From an uncultured Gammaproteobacteria bacterium (GTDB taxonomy: Bacteria > Pseudomonadota > Gammaproteobacteria > GCA-001735895): 34,216 nucleotides of DNA. The position numbers and the translations under genes are program-made. Within the stretch, counting starts at the first letter, position 1. Each line of letters begins with the position of its first letter. Below, piece by piece: positions 9,134 through 16,302 of the stretch. Where the stretch lies: assembly GCA_937936805.1 (NCBI GenBank), contig CALDDP010000025.1:1-34216 (forward strand), read 5' to 3'. The notes beneath the pieces were generated by a model. It was not told where the DNA came from. It made no database searches and saw only the letters and a list, made by a program, of their open reading frames with translations.

Positions 9134-10231
9134 ATGAGTAACATCCTAACCGGCTATCTGGCCCGGGAAATATTCAAGACCAGCGCTGCTACAGTGCTGG
9201 TGCTGTATATCATTTTAATCAGTAATGCGTTGGGCAGGGAGCTGGCGGAGGTCGCCGAGGGTGATGTGCCGCTACGGGCTTTGTGGATGGTCATGCTGAG
9301 TCAGTCGATCAACATTATTTCGATGCTGCTGCCGCTGGGTATTTTCTTCAGCATTATTTTTACCCTGGGGCGTATGTATAAAGATCATGAAATCGTGGTC
9401 ATGAACGCTTGTGGAATTGGCCTGCGTGATTTCTACAAGCCGGTGGCAATCGTAGTGCTGCCACTGCTGTTGTTAAGTGTTTATTTCAGCCTGGTTTTAA
9501 ATGCGCAACTGCAGGGCCGGGCGCTGGCAGCCATAGACGAGGGTGCCAGCGAGCACGAGTTCAGCCTGATCGAGCCAGGGCAGTTTAACCGTGCCGGGGG
9601 TGGCGACGGGGTTTTCTATATGGAGTCGCTCAGTAAAGACAGGCTGGAGTTGCAGGAAGTTATTCTAGGTCGGGAAGAAGCTGAAGGAATGACTATTGAG
9701 TTAGCAAGATCCGGGCGGCAGAAGGTCGACGACAAGACGGGCGATTTATTTCTCGTTCTCGGACCCGGACAGCGAATCGAGGGCGTGGCCGGTCGTAAGG
9801 ACTTCAAGTTTCTTGACTATGAACAACATGGAGTATTGATCCGGAAGAAAAGCAAAACCGCTAGTACTCATATACATAGTATCGAAAACAACGTTGCGGC
9901 GCTTTGGGCTTCCAGTCGAATGAGTGATCGGGTCGAATTGCAATGGCGGATTGCTATTCCGATGGTGTTAGTCACGCTGGCAATCGTTGCCGTGCCACTG
10001 TCGCACATATCACCGCGGCAAGGGCGCTTCGGCAAAGTGGGTTATGCGCTGTTAGTATATTTTGTCTACCTGAACCTGCTGGTAACAACCCGTGCCCAAC
10101 TCGAAGCTGGAGTCGTGCCCATGGCAATCAATTTCTGGTGGGTGCATCTGCTTTTCATCGCGTTTGCCGCAGTACTCCTGTATCGACGCAACAAGGGTTT
10201 GTTGTTTCGTAGAGCCAAAGCGTCGTTATGA
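9134..10231 (+). CDS. lptF: LPS export ABC transporter permease LptF
   Basis: LptF is one of two transmembrane subunits of the LptB2FG complex that extracts lipopolysaccharide from the inner membrane. The 365-residue product has the family layout: N-terminal helices (ILTGYLAREIFKTSAATVLVLYIILISNALG), a large periplasmic beta-jellyroll domain (roughly residues 130-260), then three C-terminal helices. Segments such as LPLGIFFSIIFTLGRMYKDHEIVVMNACGI are typical. It is divergent from pepA, as in E. coli, across a 158-bp gap that should hold both promoters; I could not pick out clear -35/-10 pairs there. lptG starts within its stop codon. Confidence 0.95.
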   Translation: MSNILTGYLAREIFKTSAATVLVLYIILISNALGRELAEVAEGDVPLRALWMVMLSQSINIISMLLPLGIFFSIIFTLGRMYKDHEIVVMNACGIGLRDFYKPVAIVVLPLLLLSVYFSLVLNAQLQGRALAAIDEGASEHEFSLIEPGQFNRAGGGDGVFYMESLSKDRLELQEVILGREEAEGMTIELARSGRQKVDDKTGDLFLVLGPGQRIEGVAGRKDFKFLDYEQHGVLIRKKSKTASTHIHSIENNVAALWASSRMSDRVELQWRIAIPMVLVTLAIVAVPLSHISPRQGRFGKVGYALLVYFVYLNLLVTTRAQLEAGVVPMAINFWWVHLLFIAFAAVLLYRRNKGLLFRRAKASL

Positions 10232-11307
10232 TTATTAATCGTTACCTCGTACGCACGATTCATCTAGGAACCTTTACTGTTCTGCTGGCGCTGGCTGCGC
10301 TGGGTGTTTTTTTCATGTTTGTCGGCGAGCTCGAGGATGTCGGAAAAGGAGCCTATGACTTCCTCGAGGTAGTCAAATTTGTCGCCCTGAGCATTCCCGG
10401 AAGGCTGGTCGAATTTATGCCTATAGCAGTGCTGCTGGGTAGCATACTGAGTCTCGGTTCACTTGCCAGTAATAGTGAAATTATTGCGATGCGGGCTTCC
10501 GGGGTTTCATTGGCAAAAATGATAACTTCGCTCCTGCAGGCTGCAGTGATTCTGGCATTGCTAAGCTTCCTGTTGGCAGAATGGGTTGTGCCTGCCAGTG
10601 AAACCTCTGCGCGCGCCGTCAAAAATCTGGCCAGGGGTGAATCTAGCGCCCTGTTCGTTAAAGAGGGCCTGTGGATTAAAGATGAAACGAGGGTATTGCA
10701 TATCGATAAACTTCTGCCGGGTGGAATTGCGCGCAATATTGAAATCTTCAAGCTCGACCAGCAAGGCAGCGTGGAATCTATTACCCGGGTCGGGCGGGCA
10801 ATTCCGATTGAACAGGGGTGGGAATTACAACAGGTTGAGCGGTCGATCATTGGTGATAACAGGGTGGATACTTCAAGCTATGATCGCCTGATCTACAACG
10901 GTAGTCTGTCGCCCAGGCTGCTGGAAGTTCTAATGATCGAACCACAGCGGATGTCCAGCGCAGATTTATATGCCTACCTTAATTTTCTGGATGACAATAA
11001 GCTGGATGCCAGCGCTGCACAGCTGATTTTCTGGCAGAAAATATCTTCCCCGCTAGCGATCATTGTCATGTGCTTGCTGGCGTTCCCGTTTGTGCTTGGA
11101 GTGCAGCGTCAAAGCAATGTCGGTCATCGGTTGCTGATCGGTATACTGCTGGGTCTGGTTTTCGTCGTGGTAAATCGACTGGTCACCCAGCTGGCGGTTC
11201 AGCTCGGTTTCAATGCGATACTGGTAGCGTTATTGCCGAGCCTGATATTTCTTGCGGTTGCGATCTACCTGTTGACCAGGCGACAGTCGCAGGGTTCCGG
11301 CGGTTGA
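10228..11307 (+). CDS. lptG: LPS export ABC transporter permease LptG
   Basis: LptG is the partner permease of LptF in the LPS extraction complex. The 359-residue product begins MIINRYLVRTIHLGTF and has the LptF/LptG architecture: N-terminal membrane helices, a periplasmic domain (about residues 130-265), and C-terminal helices including KISSPLAIIVMCLLAFPFVLG. The coupling-helix region ASNSEIIAMRASGVS, which contacts the LptB ATPase, is intact. The start overlaps the lptF stop by 4 bp (ATGA), indicating coupled translation and equal stoichiometry. The convergent RDD gene ends at the very next base, so there is no spacer for a terminator outside coding DNA. Confidence 0.95.
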   Translation: MIINRYLVRTIHLGTFTVLLALAALGVFFMFVGELEDVGKGAYDFLEVVKFVALSIPGRLVEFMPIAVLLGSILSLGSLASNSEIIAMRASGVSLAKMITSLLQAAVILALLSFLLAEWVVPASETSARAVKNLARGESSALFVKEGLWIKDETRVLHIDKLLPGGIARNIEIFKLDQQGSVESITRVGRAIPIEQGWELQQVERSIIGDNRVDTSSYDRLIYNGSLSPRLLEVLMIEPQRMSSADLYAYLNFLDDNKLDASAAQLIFWQKISSPLAIIVMCLLAFPFVLGVQRQSNVGHRLLIGILLGLVFVVVNRLVTQLAVQLGFNAILVALLPSLIFLAVAIYLLTRRQSQGSGG

Positions 11308-11751
11308 TTACTGTTTGCTCGAGTTTGCGGCGGAGACATTTACAATGCTGGTCCTGCTAAGCCTGTCATGCCAGGTGTACGGCTTGAATAATCGCCACCA
11401 GTAGCCGAGACCAAAGCAGAGTATAGAAACTAACGCGGATACCAGTCGCAGGTAACAGACGCCCCAGTCCGGATTGCCTCCGGACTCGTCGACTATGCGA
11501 ATTTTCCACACCCGCATCCCCAGCGTCTGCCCGGATTTATGCCAGAACCATGCATAGAATGTAAACAGCGCCAGCAACAGGTAGAGAGTGAACCATGGAC
11601 TCGATTCAATTGCTTCGCCCTGGTTGAACATTATTGCGATCGCACTGAAGAAAAAAAGCACCGCAAAAACTAACATACTGTCGTACACCATCGCCGCGAG
11701 TTGTCGGATCAGACTCGCGGGAGGTAAGTCACTAATAGAGGACGAAGTCAT
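11308..11751 (-). CDS. RDD family membrane protein
   Basis: The 147-residue product has the RDD-domain pattern: an N-terminal helix with R and D (LIRQLAAMVYDSMLVFAVLFFF), a second helix (FTLYLLLALFTFYAWFW), the HKSGQTLGMRVWKIRIVDESG segment and a third helix (LRLVSALVSILCFGLGYWW) ending in YTWHDRLSRT. Members are poorly characterised inner-membrane proteins; some have been linked to ion transport. The gene is often found beside lptFG in Gammaproteobacteria, but no functional link is established. It is convergent with lptG with no intergenic base. Its own promoter should lie in the AT-rich 11752-11850 stretch. Confidence 0.88.
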   Translation of the reverse strand: MTSSSISDLPPASLIRQLAAMVYDSMLVFAVLFFFSAIAIMFNQGEAIESSPWFTLYLLLALFTFYAWFWHKSGQTLGMRVWKIRIVDESGGNPDWGVCYLRLVSALVSILCFGLGYWWRLFKPYTWHDRLSRTSIVNVSAANSSKQ

Positions 11752-11852
11752 TTATTGAAACGCGCTAGAGCAGGTAAAAAATGTGCGGCCGGGAAATTTT
11801 TCCCGCGTAAATTTAATTGCAATTTTGGTACAGCTTTTTTTATTCACGCAAC

Positions 11853-11858
11853 TATAAT
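11853..11858 (+). promoter_or_regulatory. Candidate -10 box upstream of the histone-like gene (distal)
   Basis: A perfect TATAAT lies in the 213-bp AT-rich region between the RDD gene and the histone-H1-like gene. The best upstream TTG (TTGGTA at 11825) is 22 bp away, too far for an ideal pair. It may be one of two starts for the histone-like gene. Confidence 0.35.
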
Positions 11859-11928
11859 ACACAACGTAGAAAAGTTCTCGCGTTCGCGTTAATTACAGAG
11901 TTGCTATTGTATTATTGCGAATGCTTTT

Positions 11929-11934
11929 TATAAT
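11929..11934 (+). promoter_or_regulatory. Candidate -10 box upstream of the histone-like gene (proximal)
   Basis: A second perfect TATAAT lies 30 bp before the start codon of the histone-like gene, with a weak -35 match TTGTAT at 11907-11912 (16-bp spacer). Its distance from the strong GAGGAG ribosome-binding site fits a short leader. Two TATAAT boxes and a strong Shine-Dalgarno suggest high expression, as expected for an abundant DNA-binding protein. Confidence 0.45.
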
Positions 11935-11964
11935 GACAGCCGTAAGTTAACGTGAGGAGACTTG

Positions 11965-12447
11965 ATGATGGCGACAGCGAAAAAAGCAGTAAAGTCGAAG
12001 CCCAAAGCGAAAGCTAAAAAACCAGCAGTAAAGAAAAAGCCAGTTGCACCAGCAGCAAAGAAAAAAGCAAGCAAGCCAGTAGTAAAAAAGAAAGCGGCAA
12101 AGCCCGCGGCCAGGAAGAAAGTCGTAGAGAAAAAAGCGACCCGCCCCGTGGTTAAAAAGAAAGCAGCAAAGCCCGCGGTTAAGAAACGACCAGCGACAAA
12201 AAAGAAGTCATCCGCAAGTTCCGCTTCCAGTGCCAGGGTGAAGTCCTTAGAGGCCACCATCAAGGCTCTGAAAAATCAGATTGCAGCATTGAAGGAAGAG
12301 GTTAAGAGCCACGGCAAGCATGTCAATCTCCTGGATAACCTTTCTGCAAAACGTAGCTCGGCTATTGCAAAGTTCATAAGCGGATGGGATAGGATGGCCC
12401 ACGCCGGAGCGGCCAAGTCGGCAAAGGCCAAAAAGAAGAAAAAGTAA
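11965..12447 (+). CDS. Histone H1-like / AlgP-like lysine-rich DNA-binding protein
   Basis: The first half of this 160-residue protein is a low-complexity array of lysine, alanine, proline and valine in KKAAKPA and KKPVVKKK units, like the C-terminal tail of eukaryotic histone H1 and of Pseudomonas AlgP. Residues about 85-115 form a helical, coiled-coil-like segment (LEATIKALKNQIAALKEEVKSHG), followed by a short globular-looking part (AIAKFISGWDRM) and a second basic tail ending in KKKKK. The expected role is nonspecific DNA binding in the nucleoid; a regulatory role as in AlgP is possible but unproven. GAGGAG at 11954-11959 supports the ATG at 11965 or, with better spacing, the one at 11968. 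A strong terminator follows. Confidence 0.85.
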   Translation: MMATAKKAVKSKPKAKAKKPAVKKKPVAPAAKKKASKPVVKKKAAKPAARKKVVEKKATRPVVKKKAAKPAVKKRPATKKKSSASSASSARVKSLEATIKALKNQIAALKEEVKSHGKHVNLLDNLSAKRSSAIAKFISGWDRMAHAGAAKSAKAKKKKK

Positions 12448-12470
12448 GGAACTGATGTTAGAACCTGTTT

Positions 12471-12499
12471 AAAGGCACAGTTTGCTGTGCCTTTTTTTT
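12471..12499 (+). terminator. Rho-independent terminator after the histone-like gene
   Basis: The arms AAAGGCACAG (12471-12480) and CTGTGCCTTT (12485-12494) pair perfectly over 10 bp around a TTTG loop, and the T run continues to 12499. It begins 23 bp after the histone-like stop codon. The T run ends only 4 bp before the xerD ATG, so it separates or regulates the two genes. Confidence 0.92.
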
Positions 12500-12503
12500 G
12501 TCC

Positions 12504-13415
12504 ATGAAGAAATCAACCGCAAATTGTATTGAACCTGAGATCGACCGTTTCATCGACAGCCTCTGGTCGCAGAAAGGACTTGCCGAGTTGACGCTGAGTG
12601 CCTATCAACAGGATTTGCGCCAGTTTTCCCGCTGGCTGGCAACGCAGCGGCAGAAACTTTTCGATGCGCAGCAGTCCAGTATTCAGCAGTTTCTGGCAGA
12701 ACGTTTTGCCAAAGGTGCCTCGGCTCGCTCCAATGCACGCCTGTTGTCAACACTCAAGCAGTATTATCGTTACCTGATCAGAATTGGCGAACGCCAGGAC
12801 AACCCCACCGCCCTGATCAGTGCACCCAGGATCCATCGAAGCCTGCCGCAGTCACTCGGCGAAAGAGATATCGAAAAGTTGCTGGACGCCCCGGATATCG
12901 AAAGCAATTTTGGTTTGCGCGATCGCTGTATGCTCGAACTTATGTACAGTTCCGGACTACGCGTCAGCGAACTGGTGGGATTGCAGTTGAGTCAGATCAA
13001 TACCAATCTCGGACTGGTTCGGTTGATCGGCAAGGGCAATAAGGAGCGGGTGATCCCGGTTGGCGAAGAAGCGTTACACTGGCTGGGCAGGTACGTGAAG
13101 CAGGGGCGTCCCGGCCTGCAATCTGCGAGGTCCAGGAGTGATGCTCTTTTCTTATCTAGCCGCGGTAGCGCGATCACGCGCCAGGCGTTCTGGCAAAATA
13201 TCAAGAAACATTTGCTAAAGGCCGGCGTGAAAACTGTTTACTCTCCCCACTCGTTGCGCCACGCTTTCGCTACGCACCTGCTAAACCACGGGGCGGACCT
13301 GCGCACCGTGCAGATGCTATTGGGTCATAGCAGCTTGTCGACCACCCAGATTTACACGCACATAGCGCAGGCACGGCTGCAATCGATTCACGCTCAGCAC
13401 CATCCCCGCGGTTAA
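12504..13415 (+). CDS. xerD: Site-specific tyrosine recombinase XerD
   Basis: XerD works with XerC at dif to resolve chromosome dimers before division. The 303-residue product (E. coli 298) carries the full tyrosine-recombinase active site: Arg153 (SGLRVSELVG), Lys177 (GKGNKERVIP), His249 and Arg252 (PHSLRHAFATH), His275 (LGHSSLSTTQ) and Tyr284 (IYTH). It resembles XerD rather than XerC: HLLNHGADLRTVQMLLGHS and the C-terminal HAQHHPRG match E. coli XerD closely. The ATG at 12504 is the only reasonable start, yet it sits directly behind the terminator T run with no visible Shine-Dalgarno. Its transcription therefore needs read-through or a start within the terminator region. Confidence 0.95.
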   Translation: MKKSTANCIEPEIDRFIDSLWSQKGLAELTLSAYQQDLRQFSRWLATQRQKLFDAQQSSIQQFLAERFAKGASARSNARLLSTLKQYYRYLIRIGERQDNPTALISAPRIHRSLPQSLGERDIEKLLDAPDIESNFGLRDRCMLELMYSSGLRVSELVGLQLSQINTNLGLVRLIGKGNKERVIPVGEEALHWLGRYVKQGRPGLQSARSRSDALFLSSRGSAITRQAFWQNIKKHLLKAGVKTVYSPHSLRHAFATHLLNHGADLRTVQMLLGHSSLSTTQIYTHIAQARLQSIHAQHHPRG

Positions 13416-13449
13416 ACTGTCGAATCTGCCGGGCGCGGAAGAATGACTG

Positions 13450-14313
13450 CTAGTGGAGCAGGGTGAAGAGCTTACGCCGGTATTTTTGCACGCTGGGATG
13501 TTCCCCGCCGAGCAGGTCGAAAATTTCGAGCAAGCCGGTACGGCCGGCGTCGTCTTCGAAGCTGCGATCGTTGCGCATGATGGTTAACAGGCACTCCATC
13601 GCGTCGTCATAGTCACCCCGGGCAACCAGATGCCGGCTTTTCTGCAACAATGCTTCCAGATCCGCGGGATTCTGTGACAGGCGCTGTTCGATTTCATCCA
13701 GGGCGGGCAGGTCGGCAAGCTGGGCAGCAAGATTAATTTCGGCGCGCAGTTTAACCGCCGGATCCAGTTTGTTGCCGTCCTCGTCAAGGCTGTCCAGCAG
13801 CGTCAGGGCGCTCGTGCTGTCACCTTGTGCATGCACCATTTGCGCAATCGAGATCTTCAGTTCCGCGTTGTCCGGGTCCCTGGCCAGGGCCTGATTCAGC
13901 ATTTCAAGCGCCTGTTCGGTGTGGCCCTGTTGATAAGCCATTGTTGCGGCCTGTATGAACTGATCTGATTCCGAAACTATATGCTTGTCCAGCATTTCGC
14001 GAATATCGGATTCCGGGACTGCCCCCATCCGCTCATCGACGATTTGCCCCTTGAAAAAAAGCTTCATGGTAGGCAGGCTCTTGATGCCAAAATGCGCCGC
14101 CAGTTCCTGCTCGGCATCGGCGTTTACCTTGGCCAGTTCGAATTTTCCCGCGTATTCCTCGGCGAGTTTCGCCAGCATCGGCATGATGGTTTGACAGGGT
14201 TGGCACCAGTCAGCCCAGAAATCGACCAAAACAGGTTTATTCATTGAGTTTTCCAGCACCAGATTCTGGAAATTCTGCATACTTACATTGTGAATATAAG
14301 GTGACTCGCCCAT
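13450..14313 (-). CDS. cnoX: Thioredoxin-TPR co-chaperone CnoX (YbbN family)
   Basis: CnoX/YbbN proteins protect substrates under oxidative stress and hand them to GroEL/ES or DnaK. The 287-residue product has an N-terminal thioredoxin fold (residues about 8-110) and a C-terminal TPR-like helical region (about 120-287, with AYQQGHTEQALEMLNQALARDP). Length and domain order match E. coli YbbN (284). The active-site loop is WCQPC with Cys37 and Cys40, a complete CxxC. E. coli YbbN lacks the first cysteine, so this version should be able to act as a thiol oxidoreductase, as reported for Caulobacter CnoX. It is divergent from parE with a 102-bp gap. Confidence 0.92.
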   Translation of the reverse strand: MGESPYIHNVSMQNFQNLVLENSMNKPVLVDFWADWCQPCQTIMPMLAKLAEEYAGKFELAKVNADAEQELAAHFGIKSLPTMKLFFKGQIVDERMGAVPESDIREMLDKHIVSESDQFIQAATMAYQQGHTEQALEMLNQALARDPDNAELKISIAQMVHAQGDSTSALTLLDSLDEDGNKLDPAVKLRAEINLAAQLADLPALDEIEQRLSQNPADLEALLQKSRHLVARGDYDDAMECLLTIMRNDRSFEDDAGRTGLLEIFDLLGGEHPSVQKYRRKLFTLLH

Positions 14314-14359
14314 AATAGAGAACCTGAAAAAAGATGCGCATTATATCAGGACGATAGCC

Positions 14360-14419
14360 ATGAATTACAAGGGTCCGATGTTGCGCGAAGGCTCTACACT
14401 CAGGAACCACCAGATTTGA
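14360..14419 (+). CDS. Possible 19-codon leader ORF upstream of parE
   Basis: An ATG at 14360 has AGGA at 14348-14351 with 8-bp spacing. It opens a 19-codon frame whose TGA stop (14417-14419) overlaps the TTG start of parE (14416). The peptide ([19 protein letters not shown]) has no recognised motif. The geometry, with a good ribosome site and the stop overlapping the next start, suits a leader peptide coupling or attenuating parE translation. A frame this short can arise by chance, so the call is tentative. Confidence 0.3.
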   Translation: MNYKGPMLREGSTLRNHQI

Positions 14420-16302
14420 AAAATCAGTATGACGCCGCCTCGATAGAAGTCCTCACGGGGTTAGAACCGGTCAAGAAACGACCGGGCATGTATACGGACA
14501 CCACGCGTCCCAATCATCTCGCACAGGAAGTGATCGACAATAGTGTCGATGAAGCGATTGCCGGCTATGCGACGCAGATAGGCGTCATCCTGCATGCGGA
14601 CCAGTCATTAAGCGTCATTGACAACGGGCGCGGTATGCCGGTCGATATTCATCCCCAGCAAAAAATACCCGGGGTAGAGGTGATTCTCACCAAGCTGCAT
14701 GCAGGCGGCAAGTTTTCCAACAAGAACTACCAGTTTTCCGGCGGACTGCATGGCGTCGGGGTGTCGGTTGTCAACGCCTTGTCCAGACAGCTCGACGTGC
14801 GGGTGCGCCGGGATGGCAAGGAATACACGATCAGTTTCAGCGATGGCGACAAAAAAGAAAAACTGACGCAAACCGGCACGGTCGGGAAAAAGAATTCCGG
14901 CACCAGTTTACGTTTCTGGCCCAACCCGAAGTATTTTGACAGCCCGACTTTTTCGGTAACGCGGCTAAAACACATATTACGCGCCAAGGCCGTTTTGTGT
15001 CCTGGTTTACGCGTTAAATTCTATGTCGAGAAAACCAAGGAATCGGTCGAGTGGATGTACCAGGATGGTCTCGCGGATTACCTGCTCGAATCCCTGGCTG
15101 GATTTGAACTATTGCCAGCGCAACCTTTCTTTAATTCCCTGCAGGGAGAGCACGAAGCTGTCGACTGGGCGGTTTTATGGTTACCGCAGGGTGGCGAGTC
15201 GATTACCGAGAGCTACGTTAATCTGATTCCAACCGCGCAGGGCGGTACCCACGTCAATGGCTTGCGCACCGGAATAACCGATGCGATTCGCGAGTTCTGC
15301 GAATTTCGCAACCTGTTGCCACGTGGCGTCAAGATCGCTCCCGATGATGTCTGGGACAAGGTCAGTTTCGTGCTCTCGGTGAAGATGGAGGATCCCCAGT
15401 TTTCAGGGCAAACCAAGGAACGCCTGTCATCCCGTGAAACGGCAGCCTTTGTATCAGGAGTTGCCAAGGATTCATTCGGCCTGTGGCTTAATCAGCATGC
15501 CGACATTGGTGATCAGCTGGCGCAATTGGCGATATCAAGTGCGCAAAACCGATTGAAAAGCGCCAGAAAGGTGGTGCGCAAGAAGGTCACTTCGGGCCCC
15601 GCCTTGCCCGGGAAACTGTCAGACTGCAGCAGCCAGGATGTTTCCCTTACCGAGATTTTCCTGGTCGAAGGCGACTCGGCCGGTGGTTCGGCGAAACAGG
15701 CTCGCGATCGGGCGTTTCAGGCGATCATGCCGTTGCGTGGAAAGATTTTGAACACCTGGGAGGTGCCCTCGGACCAGGTGCTGGCGTCGCAGGAGGTACA
15801 CGACATTTCGATTGCCATCGGGGTCGAGCCGGCCTCGGATAACCTGGCCAACCTGCGCTACGGCAAAATCTGCATCCTCGCCGATGCCGATTCTGATGGC
15901 GCGCACATCGCGACCCTGTTATGCGCATTGTTTCTGCGGCATTTTCAGCCACTGGTCGAAAAGGGTCATGTTTATGTCGCCAAGCCGCCGCTCTATCGCA
16001 TCGATGTTGCCAAGGACAAGTACTATGCGCTCGACGAAGCAGAACGTGACGGCATTCTCGATCGCATCGCTGCCGAAAAACGCAAGGGCAAGGTTACCGT
16101 AACCCGCTTTAAGGGACTGGGGGAAATGAACCCGATGCAGTTGCGCGAGAGTGCGATTGCACCCGATACCCGCCGCCTGGCGCAATTGACGATTGCCCCG
16201 GGGGACAAGACCTTTAAAATCATGGACATGATGCTGGCCAAGAAGCGTGCCTCCGACCGTAAGGAATGGTTGCAAACCAAGGGGGACCTGGCGGAAGTAT
16301 GA
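14416..16302 (+). CDS. parE: DNA topoisomerase IV subunit B
   Basis: ParE is the ATPase subunit of topoisomerase IV, which unlinks replicated chromosomes. The 628-residue product (E. coli 630) follows E. coli ParE closely: [19 protein letters not shown] and [13 protein letters not shown] at the GHKL ATP site, [19 protein letters not shown], and the TOPRIM segment [17 protein letters not shown] with [15 protein letters not shown]. The start is TTG at 14416 with AGGA at 14402-14405. No in-frame ATG occurs upstream, and the resulting N-terminus ([15 protein letters not shown]) matches the family. The stop overlaps the parC start (ATGA). A short leader ORF ends on the start codon. Confidence 0.97.
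   Translation: MKNQYDAASIEVLTGLEPVKKRPGMYTDTTRPNHLAQEVIDNSVDEAIAGYATQIGVILHADQSLSVIDNGRGMPVDIHPQQKIPGVEVILTKLHAGGKFSNKNYQFSGGLHGVGVSVVNALSRQLDVRVRRDGKEYTISFSDGDKKEKLTQTGTVGKKNSGTSLRFWPNPKYFDSPTFSVTRLKHILRAKAVLCPGLRVKFYVEKTKESVEWMYQDGLADYLLESLAGFELLPAQPFFNSLQGEHEAVDWAVLWLPQGGESITESYVNLIPTAQGGTHVNGLRTGITDAIREFCEFRNLLPRGVKIAPDDVWDKVSFVLSVKMEDPQFSGQTKERLSSRETAAFVSGVAKDSFGLWLNQHADIGDQLAQLAISSAQNRLKSARKVVRKKVTSGPALPGKLSDCSSQDVSLTEIFLVEGDSAGGSAKQARDRAFQAIMPLRGKILNTWEVPSDQVLASQEVHDISIAIGVEPASDNLANLRYGKICILADADSDGAHIATLLCALFLRHFQPLVEKGHVYVAKPPLYRIDVAKDKYYALDEAERDGILDRIAAEKRKGKVTVTRFKGLGEMNPMQLRESAIAPDTRRLAQLTIAPGDKTFKIMDMMLAKKRASDRKEWLQTKGDLAEV

Noticed and set aside
11928-12263. 111-codon minus-strand frame rich in Phe/Ala opposite the histone-like gene
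   Set aside because: Its composition is the mirror of the Lys/Ala repeats on the plus strand; the plus-strand gene has a strong ribosome-binding site and terminator.
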